Shown here piece by piece: positions 28,410-36,135 of a stretch of 64,000 bases of DNA (position 1 is the stretch's first letter; the number at the start of each line of letters is the position of its first letter). The notes beneath the pieces are model-generated. The model was not told the DNA's origin. It saw only the letters and a program-made list of their open reading frames with translations, and did not search any database. The position numbers were made by a program, and so were the translations under genes. Origin of the DNA: Acinetobacter sp. NIPH 298 (lineage in GTDB: Bacteria; Pseudomonadota; Gammaproteobacteria; Pseudomonadales; Moraxellaceae); assembly GCF_000369505.1 (NCBI RefSeq), contig NZ_KB850055.1, forward strand, positions 620,001 to 684,000, read 5' to 3'.

Positions 28410-28913
28410 TTGAAAATTTCTTATGTTTTTACATGTGGCAGATTAGAGTCTTTATTTAAGATTCTATGTCTCATCCAACAGGGTGAGGGGCATGACACAT
28501 CTGAAGATAAAAAAATAATTGAGCAATTCAGAAAAGATATCTCTTTAGGGCGAACTTTTGAGGAAACTGAACTTTATCAACGGATAGAAAAGAGTGAGGA
28601 AAAAATCGTTATTAATCGCTTGAATAATATTCTTCGAGATAAACCACCTCATCAAAACAAATTTGATTTGGATGAATATAAGACGGGTGCATGGTCTGAA
28701 TTTAGTGATTATAAATTAGCGATTAGATTCTCTGATGCTAAAACAGCCTTGAGTCAAAAGCACTTTGAAAAGACAGGTGAATATATGACCAGTCGAGGTA
28801 TTGCTAAATTGACGGGTTTTAATCCAGCTAATATCAAAAATATGTTGCAGCATAAAAGAAGTGTGGTGAAAAAAATGCTATCAACATTGGAAAAATTAGC
28901 AAAAGAATACTGA
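28410..28913 (+). CDS. unknown protein with C-terminal HTH-like segment
   Basis: 167 residues, soluble. The first 110 residues are charged with no recognised domain. The end (YMTSRGIAKLTGFNPANIKNMLQHKRSVVKKML) reads like a helix-turn-helix, so DNA binding is possible. Start is TTG at 28410, eight bases after GGAG; no usable in-frame ATG nearby. Function unknown. Confidence 0.6.
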   Translation: MKISYVFTCGRLESLFKILCLIQQGEGHDTSEDKKIIEQFRKDISLGRTFEETELYQRIEKSEEKIVINRLNNILRDKPPHQNKFDLDEYKTGAWSEFSDYKLAIRFSDAKTALSQKHFEKTGEYMTSRGIAKLTGFNPANIKNMLQHKRSVVKKMLSTLEKLAKEY

Positions 28914-29004
28914 TATTAAAGTTCTATAGAAGAGCGAAAGCGATGCAGAGGAACTTTTTTCTGCATCGATGCTCAAATTTGTATTTTTCCGAGTAAGCAA
29001 AAAA

Positions 29005-29922
29005 TTAATTCGACTTATCTTTCTTAGAAAGTACGGCCAAACATACAAAAATAAAAACCATACCGATCCAACCAATCATTGCGAGTCGTTCACCCACCAG
29101 CAATACAGCAAAAAGTGCGGCCACCAGTGGTTCAAATAAAGTTAAGGTTGTTGCGGTACTGGCAGAAATCGTTTGTAAGGCATAACCAAATAATAGATAA
29201 CCTAAAAACATTGGAATCAGCATCATATAGCCAACAACATATAGATTTACGGGTTCATCAAATAAGTTTGAGCCTGTAAAAAATAAAGTCGGCAATAAAA
29301 TTAAAGCGCCGAATCCAAAAATCAGACCCATTGATGCTCTAGAGTCAACACCTCGATCTATCATTTTCTTGGCAGCCCATGAATAGAGTGAATAAGTGAG
29401 TGCTGCGATAAGCCCAAGAATGATCCCCAAAGTTTTTTGGTCGGTTGTAATGCTTTGCGATGAGCTTTGGGAGTGCGACTCTCCGATTGATAAAAGCAAT
29501 ACCCCAGCAACACCAAAAATAAAACTGATAAACCATTTTAGCGAGAGTGCCTTTTTATCAAAAAACTTTTCAAGTAACGCTGTAAACAAAGGGGCTGAGC
29601 CAATCGAAACCACAGTACCGATGGTGATGCCCGCCATTCGCATAGATGAGTAGAAGGCAAGCGGATATATGGCAACAGAAATCATTCCAACCAACAGGAG
29701 AGGGAAATATGAACGGATCTGTGGTAAATGACCAAGGATATTTCTATGCGCGAGTAATGCCTGTAAAAGTCCACCACCACCCATTGCAATCGCGCCAATC
29801 GCTAAAGGACTTAGGTTGGGAGCATAGGAGGCCACAGTACCCGTCGTACCCCATAAAATTGAAGCGACTAAAACCGCGATAAAACCGTAATGCGAACTCA
29901 GGTTTAATGATGAGTTACTCAA
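29005..29922 (-). CDS. EamA-family (DMT) transporter
   Basis: 305 residues with ten membrane segments in two EamA repeats (ASILWGTTGTVASYAP; LIAALTYSLYSWAAKK). Probable exporter of an amino acid, nucleotide or drug; substrate unknown. Its start overlaps the stop of the upstream TetR regulator gene by four bases (ATGA), so the two are translationally coupled and the regulator probably controls it. Confidence 0.92.
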   Translation of the reverse strand: MSNSSLNLSSHYGFIAVLVASILWGTTGTVASYAPNLSPLAIGAIAMGGGGLLQALLAHRNILGHLPQIRSYFPLLLVGMISVAIYPLAFYSSMRMAGITIGTVVSIGSAPLFTALLEKFFDKKALSLKWFISFIFGVAGVLLLSIGESHSQSSSQSITTDQKTLGIILGLIAALTYSLYSWAAKKMIDRGVDSRASMGLIFGFGALILLPTLFFTGSNLFDEPVNLYVVGYMMLIPMFLGYLLFGYALQTISASTATTLTLFEPLVAALFAVLLVGERLAMIGWIGMVFIFVCLAVLSKKDKSN

Positions 29923-30497
29923 TTTGAAATCTCTTGTTCTAATAAGGATTGAGCCATTTGTCTGGCTGCAAAAACTTTGGCACTTGAACTTTCCAGACCA
30001 GCTAAGACGATTGAACCTTCTAAAAGAAAAGAGAGTAATAGAGAGAGCTGCTTAACTCTTTCACGACCATCAATTATTTGACTAATATGATCTGCCACGA
30101 TGCTTTCAACTTCATCTTTATGTTTTTTTACCGCTAAACGTTCTGGACTATGGGCTGGAAACTCTGCCGCTGCATTTAATAAACCGCAACCGCGAAAACC
30201 ATTTTCGTAGGCAAACTCGGCATGATCTTGATAAGCATCGAAAACAGCCAAGACGCCATCGATAGGTGATCGGATGGTTGCTTTTCTTTTCTCGTATAAA
30301 TCTAACCATTCTTGATGACGTGCTTCGATATAACAGCTGACCAATTCTGATTTAGTTTTGAAATTGTTATATAGCGACATTTTTGCGACATTGGCTTGAT
30401 CAATGATGCTGTTGATCCCTGTGCTATTGATACCGTCTTGATAGAACAGCGTTGAAGCTGTTGCTAAAATTCTTTGTTTTGCAGATTTAGTGCTCAT
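29919..30497 (-). CDS. TetR/AcrR family regulator
   Basis: 192 residues. N-terminal TetR helix-turn-helix (AKQRILATASTLFYQDGINSTGINSIIDQANVAKMSLYNNFKTKSELV) and a variable ligand domain with a CGLLNAAAEFP stretch. Overlaps and precedes the EamA transporter gene. The likely operator is the inverted repeat at 30510-30529, just upstream of its start. Confidence 0.92.
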   Translation of the reverse strand: MSTKSAKQRILATASTLFYQDGINSTGINSIIDQANVAKMSLYNNFKTKSELVSCYIEARHQEWLDLYEKRKATIRSPIDGVLAVFDAYQDHAEFAYENGFRGCGLLNAAAEFPAHSPERLAVKKHKDEVESIVADHISQIIDGRERVKQLSLLLSFLLEGSIVLAGLESSSAKVFAARQMAQSLLEQEISN

Positions 30498-30509
30498 AAT
30501 GATTTTAAA

Positions 30510-30529
30510 TAGGTATACTGATCTACCTA
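30510..30529. promoter_or_regulatory. possible TetR operator
   Basis: TAGGTA-N8-TACCTA, an inverted repeat 13 bases upstream of the TetR start, in the place expected for autoregulation. Confidence 0.45.
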
Positions 30530-30612
30530 ATTTTAGGGTAGGGTTAGAAAATATGCAATAGAGAAGATGGATTTATTGATTGATCCTAAGTTTTGTATGC
30601 GGATGCGACCAA

Positions 30613-30642
30613 GATTAAAGAGAGCAAATAGTCTCTTTAATC
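30613..30642 (-). terminator. terminator of the HPP gene
   Basis: Perfect GATTAAAGAGA/TCTCTTTAATC stem immediately past the stop of the HPP gene; weak T-tract. Confidence 0.6.
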
Positions 30643-30649
30643 AAATCGC

Positions 30650-31189
30650 TTATTTGGTTTTTTTGCTGTGGATCAAGGCGAGTCCATAAGTGGGCCATTT
30701 CTTATCGGTCTTAATGTTATTGACCAACCAAGCCACAAGCACCAGCGCGATCGATCCCAATAACACAGGAAAAAATAAGAAGCTCCAATGGTATTGAATG
30801 GTATTTGCGGTGAGCAAGATGACTAATGGATTTGCCCCAGCAGGTGGGTGAATGCAACGTAACAGTTGCATTGCAGCAATAGCGCAACCGACGGAAAGCG
30901 CAATACTCAATGCTGAAGTTCCTAAAATTTTAAGAAAGACTAAGCCAATCAAAGCTGAAACAAAGTGTCCCAGAATCACATTGCGGGGTTGGGCTAAAGG
31001 GGATTGGGCAACGGCATACAAAATCACGCAGCTTGCGCCGAAAGGTGCCATGATAAATAAATTATGGGTCCACTTGCTCAAGAGAACTAAGATCAGAATA
31101 CTGAATGTCCCGCCAATTAGACTTCTAATAATATCAATGGATTGAGGTGGAGGAGCGAGATGCTCTTTACCATGAAATATCGACAACAT
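30650..31189 (-). CDS. HPP family membrane protein
   Basis: 179 residues with four membrane segments and the family motif HPPAGANP (RCIHPPAGANPLVILL). HPP proteins are integral membrane proteins, some linked to nitrite transport in chloroplasts and cyanobacteria; the role here is unknown. Divergent from a TetR gene with a long perfect palindrome between them, so it is probably that regulator's target. Confidence 0.9.
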   Translation of the reverse strand: MLSIFHGKEHLAPPPQSIDIIRSLIGGTFSILILVLLSKWTHNLFIMAPFGASCVILYAVAQSPLAQPRNVILGHFVSALIGLVFLKILGTSALSIALSVGCAIAAMQLLRCIHPPAGANPLVILLTANTIQYHWSFLFFPVLLGSIALVLVAWLVNNIKTDKKWPTYGLALIHSKKTK

Positions 31190-31233
31190 TTTAATCTCAC
31201 AAGATCGTTGTATTCAGTCAATAATAAGACTAA

Positions 31234-31269
31234 AATTAAAAATAGTACAGATCTGTACTATTTTTAATT
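31234..31269. promoter_or_regulatory. 36-bp perfect palindromic operator
   Basis: Perfect dyad of 18-base arms centred on AGATCT, with inner core AGTACAGATCTGTACT and AT-rich outer arms. It lies between the divergent HPP gene (start 31189) and TetR gene (start 31282), the expected place for a TetR binding site controlling both. Confidence 0.65.
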
Positions 31270-31281
31270 GGGTAAAGTTTT

Positions 31282-31842
31282 ATGTCAAAGTCAGCAAGTA
31301 AAATTTTGAATACCGCAGAAAAATTATTTTATGAAAATAGTTTTGTCGGTGTTGGCGTTGATTTGATCCGAGATGAGTCAGGCTGTTCAAAGACCACGAT
31401 GTACACTTATTTTAAAAATAAAAATCAGTTGGTGAGATCGGTGCTTGAGGCCAGAGACTCGAAGTTTAGACAGCGGCTAATCGCCTATATCGGTAATGCC
31501 ACGGGAGTAGAGGCACTGAATCAGCTCATTGATTGGCATCTGCTTTGGTTTCAAGAAGACAACTTTAAAGGATGCTTATTCGTCAGAGCGGTTGCAGAAT
31601 CTCATTTGGGTGATCAAGAAATTATTATGATTTCTAAAGAACATAAGATTTGGATTCGAGCATTAATTGCAAAATGTCTTGAATCAAACCCTCATGCAGA
31701 TGCATTGGTTGAAATCATTTACACCTTGATTGAAGGCTTGATTAGCCGCTTTTTGGTGGAAGGATATGATGCAAAAATTGCCGCTGATATCAAAAGTTCA
31801 ATCAACCAAATCGTGGATGCTTTTAGTCATTCATCTCTTTAG
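31282..31842 (+). CDS. TetR/AcrR family regulator
   Basis: 186 residues. N-terminal HTH (SKILNTAEKLFYENSFVGVGVDLIRDESGCSKTTMYTYFKNKNQLV) and a C-terminal domain with CLFVRAVAESH. Divergent from the HPP gene across the 36-bp palindrome, so it probably represses itself and HPP. Confidence 0.93.
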   Translation: MSKSASKILNTAEKLFYENSFVGVGVDLIRDESGCSKTTMYTYFKNKNQLVRSVLEARDSKFRQRLIAYIGNATGVEALNQLIDWHLLWFQEDNFKGCLFVRAVAESHLGDQEIIMISKEHKIWIRALIAKCLESNPHADALVEIIYTLIEGLISRFLVEGYDAKIAADIKSSINQIVDAFSHSSL

Positions 31843-31867
31843 AAACGAAAGTACAGCAATTTTAAAT

Positions 31868-31894
31868 AAGCCTTTGAAATCGTTTCAGAGGCTT
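31868..31894. terminator. hairpin between convergent genes
   Basis: AAGCCTTTGAAA/TTTCAGAGGCTT stem with a three-base loop just after the TetR stop and before the stop of the ATPase gene on the other strand. Confidence 0.6.
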
Positions 31895-31919
31895 GTTCTT
31901 GCCGCTTGGGGAAACATAA

Positions 31920-32810
31920 TCAACCTGATGCGCAGTTTGACAATTTCTCTAGGTTTTGCGAACCGATCCAGTACTTAGAGAACTGATAGGCTGCTCGACC
32001 AGAGCGTTGACCGCGTGCCTGACACCATTTCAAACTTTCGCCACGAACCAGATCGTTATATTGCAAACCTGCTTGAACGATATAGTGTTCCACAATTTCT
32101 AAATAAAGCTGTTGATCCATTGGGTAAAATGACAGCCACAGACCAAAACGATCAGAAAGGGAAATCTTTTCTTCAATGGCTTCTTGTGGATGTAGCTCAG
32201 TATATTGCGGAACATCAACTTTACGCACAGGCGTATTTTCGTGCATAAACTCAGGTAATAAATGACGGCGGTTACTGGTGGCATAAATGATGAAATTGCT
32301 CGAACCGGACTGTAGTGAACCGTCTAATACACTTTTTAAACTACGATAATTTTCATCTTCTGCGTTAAAAGCTAAATCGTCACAATAAACAATAAATTTC
32401 TCAGGGCGGTTTTCAATCAGCTTTTGAATCTTGGGTAAATCAGATAAATCATCCCGTTCGATTTCGATGAGACGTAAACCTTGAGCTGAATATTCAGTGA
32501 GTAGGGCGCGTACAATCGATGATTTTCCTGTACCGCGTGAGCCAGTGAGTAAAACATCGTTGGCAGGCAAGCCATTTAAGAACTGTAGGGTATTTTGAAT
32601 AATTTTGTCTTTTTGACGTTCAATCCCTTTTAGGTCTTCCAAATGCATTTTTTTGGGTTGTTGAATGGCGAGTAGTTGTTGATTTTCCCATCGAAAAGCG
32701 ATAGCTGAGAAATCAGTCGGTTGTTTTGGTGCAGGGAGAGTTTGCTGTAATTGTGTCAAAACACTGGATAACGATTGGAGAATAGATTCCGGTAATTCAA
32801 GAAGAGCCAT
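31920..32810 (-). CDS. DUF815-type AAA ATPase
   Basis: About 296 residues from the ATG at 32810. Walker A is LLTGSRGTGKSSIV, Walker B is FIVYCDDLAF, followed by sensor-like YATSNRRHLLPEF. This set marks the DUF815 family of DnaA/IstB-like ATPases; the function is unknown. The frame is open to 32855 but the extra N-terminus (hydrophobic, no RBS) looks non-coding. Confidence 0.88.
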   Translation of the reverse strand: MALLELPESILQSLSSVLTQLQQTLPAPKQPTDFSAIAFRWENQQLLAIQQPKKMHLEDLKGIERQKDKIIQNTLQFLNGLPANDVLLTGSRGTGKSSIVRALLTEYSAQGLRLIEIERDDLSDLPKIQKLIENRPEKFIVYCDDLAFNAEDENYRSLKSVLDGSLQSGSSNFIIYATSNRRHLLPEFMHENTPVRKVDVPQYTELHPQEAIEEKISLSDRFGLWLSFYPMDQQLYLEIVEHYIVQAGLQYNDLVRGESLKWCQARGQRSGRAAYQFSKYWIGSQNLEKLSNCASG

Positions 32811-32953
32811 AAATACAAACCAAACACAGTGATCAATGAATAGGAATACTATCATTGCTGTTGTTGAAATAAGAAGATCTCATCGAAAAGATTGTAATAA
32901 GTCGATTTTATCCTTGATTGTTGCGACAGCTTTTTGCATTGTATAGGTGCAGA

Positions 32954-34495
32954 ATGAGAAAAAAATCATCAAAACTGGAAACACGAATGTCAAATAGACT
33001 TCTAGAAAAAAAGAATACATATCAGACATATAGGGTCGGTGTGTTACAAGAGCGCTTACGCCATGCAAATGGGTATGCGGAATGGAAGTCCATTGCACTA
33101 AAACTAGACCAAGAAGCTGGTACTGAAGCATGGAAATATGACAATGATTCGCCTTATTTTGATGCTGAAATTTTATCTAAACGGCATAACTTATTAAAAA
33201 AATATCGTACACAACATCGAACCCTTGATTTGATCTATGTATTAAGAGAAGGTTTATCTTATGATTTTGCCAATATTGGTCATCCGATGTTGTTTGCTGA
33301 GACCTACTGCGGCACTAAAAAAATTATAGAAAATTATGTTGAAGAGGTCAGTGAATGCTTTGATTATTTGGCATCCAGTGAATGTATTACTTTCCAATTG
33401 AAAGAAAAAATAAAGTTTTTTGAAGAATGCCAAAAAGCTTATGGACAACCTGCTTTAATGCTATCAGGTGGTGCAACATTGGGCTTGTTTCATACTGGGG
33501 TATGCAAAGCATTGTTAGAACGTGATCTATTACCCAAGGTGATTTCAGGTTCGAGTGCAGGTGCGATCATGACAGGGATGCTCGGCGTTTCTTCCACTGA
33601 TCAGATTCCCGCATTGCTTTCTGGAGAGCACTTTTTCCATGAAGCCTTCCGCTTTAGACGTCTTATGGAGTTGATCAAAGGTCATGGTGGTATTGCTGAT
33701 GTGATGTATCTCAAAAAATTCTTGATACGCAACATGGGCGATGTCACTTTTGCGGAAGCCTATCAACGTTCAGGATTGCATATTAATATTGCGGTTGCGC
33801 CCTATAATACTGCACAAAATCCTCGAGTATTAAATGCTTTAACTGCGCCAAATGTTTTGGTTTGGAGTGCAGTGCTGGCTTCATGTGCCGTCCCTGTGTT
33901 GTTTCCCCCAGTGAAATTAACCAGTAAACGTTATGATGGTCAGCATACGCCGTATCTAGCCAACACCAAATGGGTGGATGGCAGTATGCGCAGTGATTTT
34001 CCTCAGGAAAAAATGGCACGGCTTTATAATATTAATTATACCATCGCCAGTCAGGTGAACCCGCATATCGTGCCATTTATGCAAAGTGATAATGAGCGAT
34101 TCCGCCGTGATGTCTTGAGTTGGCCTGAACGGGTGGTGCGTCATCAGGGTAAAGCGATTGCAATGGATGTCATGGATTTAATTCGCAATTCAATGGGCGG
34201 TTTCTTTCCGATTCGACGTGCGCTCGATCATGGTTATGGGATTTTAGGGCAGCGTTATTATGGTGATGTAAATATCATTGCCAAATATGGTTTAAGGCAC
34301 TATAGCTATATGCTACAAAATCCACGACCAAAACTATTTCAAAGCTTACAACAAGAAGGTGAGCGAGCAACGTGGTCTAAAATCGCTTCGATTGAAACAC
34401 ATGCACGGATTGGTAAAACCATTGAACATTGTTTAGCATTATTGCGTAAGCAGGAAGAAAAGCAGCAGAATGAGTTTTATTACGTGGATCTCTGA
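32954..34495 (+). CDS. patatin-like phospholipase with DUF3336
   Basis: About 513 residues. The N-terminal DUF3336 region (AEWKSIALKLDQEAGTEAWKYD) precedes a patatin domain with oxyanion GGATLG (LMLSGGATLGLFHTG) and nucleophile elbow G-S-S-A-G (ISGSSAGAIMTG); the dyad Asp is in KWVDGSMRSDFP. This layout matches SDP1/Tgl-type acylglycerol lipases. Start uncertain: ATG 32954 follows AGGTG; TTG 32918 and ATG 32987 are alternatives. Its 3' end overlaps the kinase-like gene by 26 bases. Confidence 0.88.
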   Translation: MRKKSSKLETRMSNRLLEKKNTYQTYRVGVLQERLRHANGYAEWKSIALKLDQEAGTEAWKYDNDSPYFDAEILSKRHNLLKKYRTQHRTLDLIYVLREGLSYDFANIGHPMLFAETYCGTKKIIENYVEEVSECFDYLASSECITFQLKEKIKFFEECQKAYGQPALMLSGGATLGLFHTGVCKALLERDLLPKVISGSSAGAIMTGMLGVSSTDQIPALLSGEHFFHEAFRFRRLMELIKGHGGIADVMYLKKFLIRNMGDVTFAEAYQRSGLHINIAVAPYNTAQNPRVLNALTAPNVLVWSAVLASCAVPVLFPPVKLTSKRYDGQHTPYLANTKWVDGSMRSDFPQEKMARLYNINYTIASQVNPHIVPFMQSDNERFRRDVLSWPERVVRHQGKAIAMDVMDLIRNSMGGFFPIRRALDHGYGILGQRYYGDVNIIAKYGLRHYSYMLQNPRPKLFQSLQQEGERATWSKIASIETHARIGKTIEHCLALLRKQEEKQQNEFYYVDL

Positions 34496-35294
34496 TCCAA
34501 CTATTCAATGGAACAACTGGTCGTTAGAAACGAAAAAGCGAAGTTATGATTTTGGACGGCGCTTATATACCTTTCAGGTTGAAAATCAGAAGTATTGGCT
34601 TAAATTTCATGTCGCTGATACCGATCCAGTCATAGAACCTGCTTTTCAAGGTGAATTGGATTTTTATCAGCTTGAAACAATAAAGACTCAGCATTTTCTA
34701 TTGCCGCATCACATCATCTTCTTAGAACAGACTCCGCAATGTCTTCACCTTGAAGCGAAGGGTAGAGGCTTGATATTGTTAGATGCGGAAGAATTCTTCA
34801 CCAATGTTTTGCTCAGCAAAAATATTGAGAGCATTCAACGGAAAATATCGGATGCTCTAAACACACTCGATTGCATACATCAAATGGGTTGGATTCATGG
34901 TGATCTAAAGCCAGCGCATTTCCGCTTATATGACAGCGCTTGCAAGCTAATTGATTATGAGCAGGGTTTTAAATTATCAGATTCAGCACCTGTGATTAAT
35001 GCAACACCGCACTATATGGCGCCTGAGCTTTTTCATGGAGCAGCGAAAAGTATTCAAAGTGATTTATATGCTTTGGGCATTATTTTGTTGGAATGGTTGA
35101 CGCAAACAAAATTAAAAGCTGATACTTATTATGATTGGGCTGTACTGCATTGCCAACTACTACAGATTCAGCTCCCGCAAGAGCTTGAATGTTTTTTTCC
35201 ACTTCTAAATGGTTTACTGCAAAAGCGAGTTGAACAGCGATTTAGGTCAGTGCTTGATGCCGAAGGTTGTCTAAACGCGATTGGCTTGTTGTAA
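34470..35294 (+). CDS. protein-kinase-like protein
   Basis: 274 residues with a kinase fold. The ATP lysine is in KYWLKFHV, the catalytic loop is GWIHGDLKPAHF (HRDLKPxN with Arg to Gly and Asn to His), the DFG motif reads DYE (CKLIDYEQG) and APE is present (PHYMAPELF). The catalytic and metal-binding residues are therefore partly changed, and activity as a protein kinase is doubtful. Overlaps the patatin gene by 26 bases, so expression is coupled. Confidence 0.8.
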   Translation: MSFITWISDPTIQWNNWSLETKKRSYDFGRRLYTFQVENQKYWLKFHVADTDPVIEPAFQGELDFYQLETIKTQHFLLPHHIIFLEQTPQCLHLEAKGRGLILLDAEEFFTNVLLSKNIESIQRKISDALNTLDCIHQMGWIHGDLKPAHFRLYDSACKLIDYEQGFKLSDSAPVINATPHYMAPELFHGAAKSIQSDLYALGIILLEWLTQTKLKADTYYDWAVLHCQLLQIQLPQELECFFPLLNGLLQKRVEQRFRSVLDAEGCLNAIGLL

Positions 35295-35354
35295 ATATAA
35301 ATACTTGATTTGAATATTATATGTTCATTTGACTGGTTTTTTTATCAGAAAGAC

Positions 35355-35383
35355 TTGTCATGATTGGTGTTTCTCACTAATAT
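35355..35383 (+). promoter_or_regulatory. tRNA-Leu promoter, copy 1
   Basis: TTGTCA (35355-35360), 17-base spacer, TAATAT (35378-35383), ending 11 bases before the tRNA. The same boxes and spacer recur in copy 2. Confidence 0.7.
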
Positions 35384-35394
35384 GCATACCCATC

Positions 35395-35479
35395 GGGGGC
35401 GTGGCGAAATTGGTAGACGCACTGGATTTAGGTTCCAGCGCCGCAAGGTGTAAGAGTTCGAGTCTCTTCGCCCCCACCA
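35395..35479 (+). tRNA. tRNA-Leu (UAG)
   Basis: 85 bases, long variable arm, 7-bp acceptor GGGGGCG/CGCCCCC and encoded CCA. Anticodon stem CTGGA/TCCAG encloses TTTAGGT, anticodon TAG. An intrinsic terminator follows at 35485-35511. Confidence 0.95.
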
Positions 35480-35484
35480 AATTT

Positions 35485-35511
35485 AAAAAGCAAGCATGTC
35501 TTGCTTTTTTT
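35485..35511 (+). terminator. terminator after tRNA-Leu copy 1
   Basis: AAAAAGCAAG/CTTGCTTTTTT stem and T-run. Confidence 0.8.
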
Positions 35512-35548
35512 ATGGTTAGGTCTGATATGATTTAATCATGCATGTTCT

Positions 35549-35622
35549 AGAGGATTGGTGTAATGGTAGCATGACGGTCTCCAAAACCGTTCGTCAAGGT
35601 TCGAGTCCTTGATCCTCTGCCA
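35549..35622 (+). tRNA. tRNA-Trp (CCA)
   Basis: 74 bases, perfect acceptor AGAGGAT/ATCCTCT, encoded CCA, discriminator G73. Anticodon stem ACGGT/ACCGT encloses CTCCAAA, anticodon CCA. A1-U72 with G73 fits Trp identity. A TATGAT at 35526-35531 may be its own -10 box. Confidence 0.85.
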
Positions 35623-35630
35623 AATTTGAA

Positions 35631-35658
35631 AAAGGACTTATTGAAAGTCCTTTTTTTA
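35631..35658 (+). terminator. terminator after tRNA-Trp copy 1
   Basis: AAAGGACTT/AAGTCCTTTTTTT stem and T-run. Confidence 0.85.
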
Positions 35659-35729
35659 TTTCTGTTGTTTTTATCTGTATATTAAAAAAGCATTAGCTTT
35701 CAGATGCATGGTTTTTTTATAAAAAGGGC

Positions 35730-35758
35730 TTGTCAGCAGAAAGGTTTATCACTAATAT
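35730..35758 (+). promoter_or_regulatory. tRNA-Leu promoter, copy 2
   Basis: TTGTCA (35730-35735), 17 bases, TAATAT (35753-35758); conserved while the spacer sequence has diverged. Confidence 0.7.
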
Positions 35759-35769
35759 ACACATCCATC

Positions 35770-35854
35770 GGGGGCGTGGCGAAATTGGTAGACGCACTGG
35801 ATTTAGGTTCCAGCGCCGCAAGGTGTAAGAGTTCGAGTCTCTTCGCCCCCACCA
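35770..35854 (+). tRNA. tRNA-Leu (UAG), second copy
   Basis: Identical to the tRNA at 35395-35479, anticodon TAG, CCA encoded. Confidence 0.95.
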
Positions 35855-35859
35855 AATTT

Positions 35860-35886
35860 AAAGAGCAAGCGTATCTTGCTTTTTTT
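35860..35886 (+). terminator. terminator after tRNA-Leu copy 2
   Basis: AAGAGCAAG/CTTGCTTTTTT stem and T-run. Confidence 0.8.
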
Positions 35887-35923
35887 ATGGTTAAGTCTGA
35901 TATGATTTAATCATGCATGTTCT

Positions 35924-35997
35924 AGAGGATTGGTGTAATGGTAGCATGACGGTCTCCAAAACCGTTCGTCAAGGTTCGAGTCCTTGATCCTCTGCCA
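35924..35997 (+). tRNA. tRNA-Trp (CCA), second copy
   Basis: Identical to the tRNA at 35549-35622, anticodon CCA, CCA encoded. Confidence 0.85.
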
Positions 35998-36026
35998 CTT
36001 TGCAAGTATGCAATGTATATAAAGAT

Positions 36027-36058
36027 AGGCTTAGATCTTAATGATTTAAGCCTTTTTT
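36027..36058 (+). terminator. terminator after the tRNA block
   Basis: AGGCTTA...TAAGCCTTTTTT stem and T-run, 30 bases after the last tRNA. Confidence 0.7.
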
Positions 36059-36090
36059 GTTGTGTATTTAATCGTACTTTTATCGTTTCA

Positions 36091-36114
36091 AGAGGCTAAA
36101 TAGCTTTAGCCTCT
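36091..36114 (-). terminator. terminator of bauF
   Basis: Perfect AGAGGCTAAA/TTTAGCCTCT hairpin 22 bases past the bauF stop; no long T-run. Confidence 0.55.
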
Positions 36115-36135
36115 AAATTGTTATAACGTATTGGA

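Larger units (their letters stand above)
35334..35622 (+). repeat. duplicated tRNA unit, copy 1
   Basis: Covers promoter, tRNA-Leu, terminator and tRNA-Trp. Every landmark reappears 375 bases downstream (35709-35997): the tRNAs are identical, the flanks have diverged. Confidence 0.85.
35709..35997 (+). repeat. duplicated tRNA unit, copy 2
   Basis: Second copy of the Leu-Trp unit at 35334-35622, with an 86-base gap between copies. Confidence 0.85.

Noticed and set aside
28941..28968. CGATGCAGA/TCTGCATCG hairpin after the 167-residue gene as terminator
   Set aside because: Stem is perfect but no T-run follows on either strand, so its role is unclear.
35329..35910. Two similar 68-codon open frames on the plus strand over the tRNA-Leu genes
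   Set aside because: They are the tRNA sequence read as codons; similarity comes from the duplicated tRNA unit, and there is no RBS.
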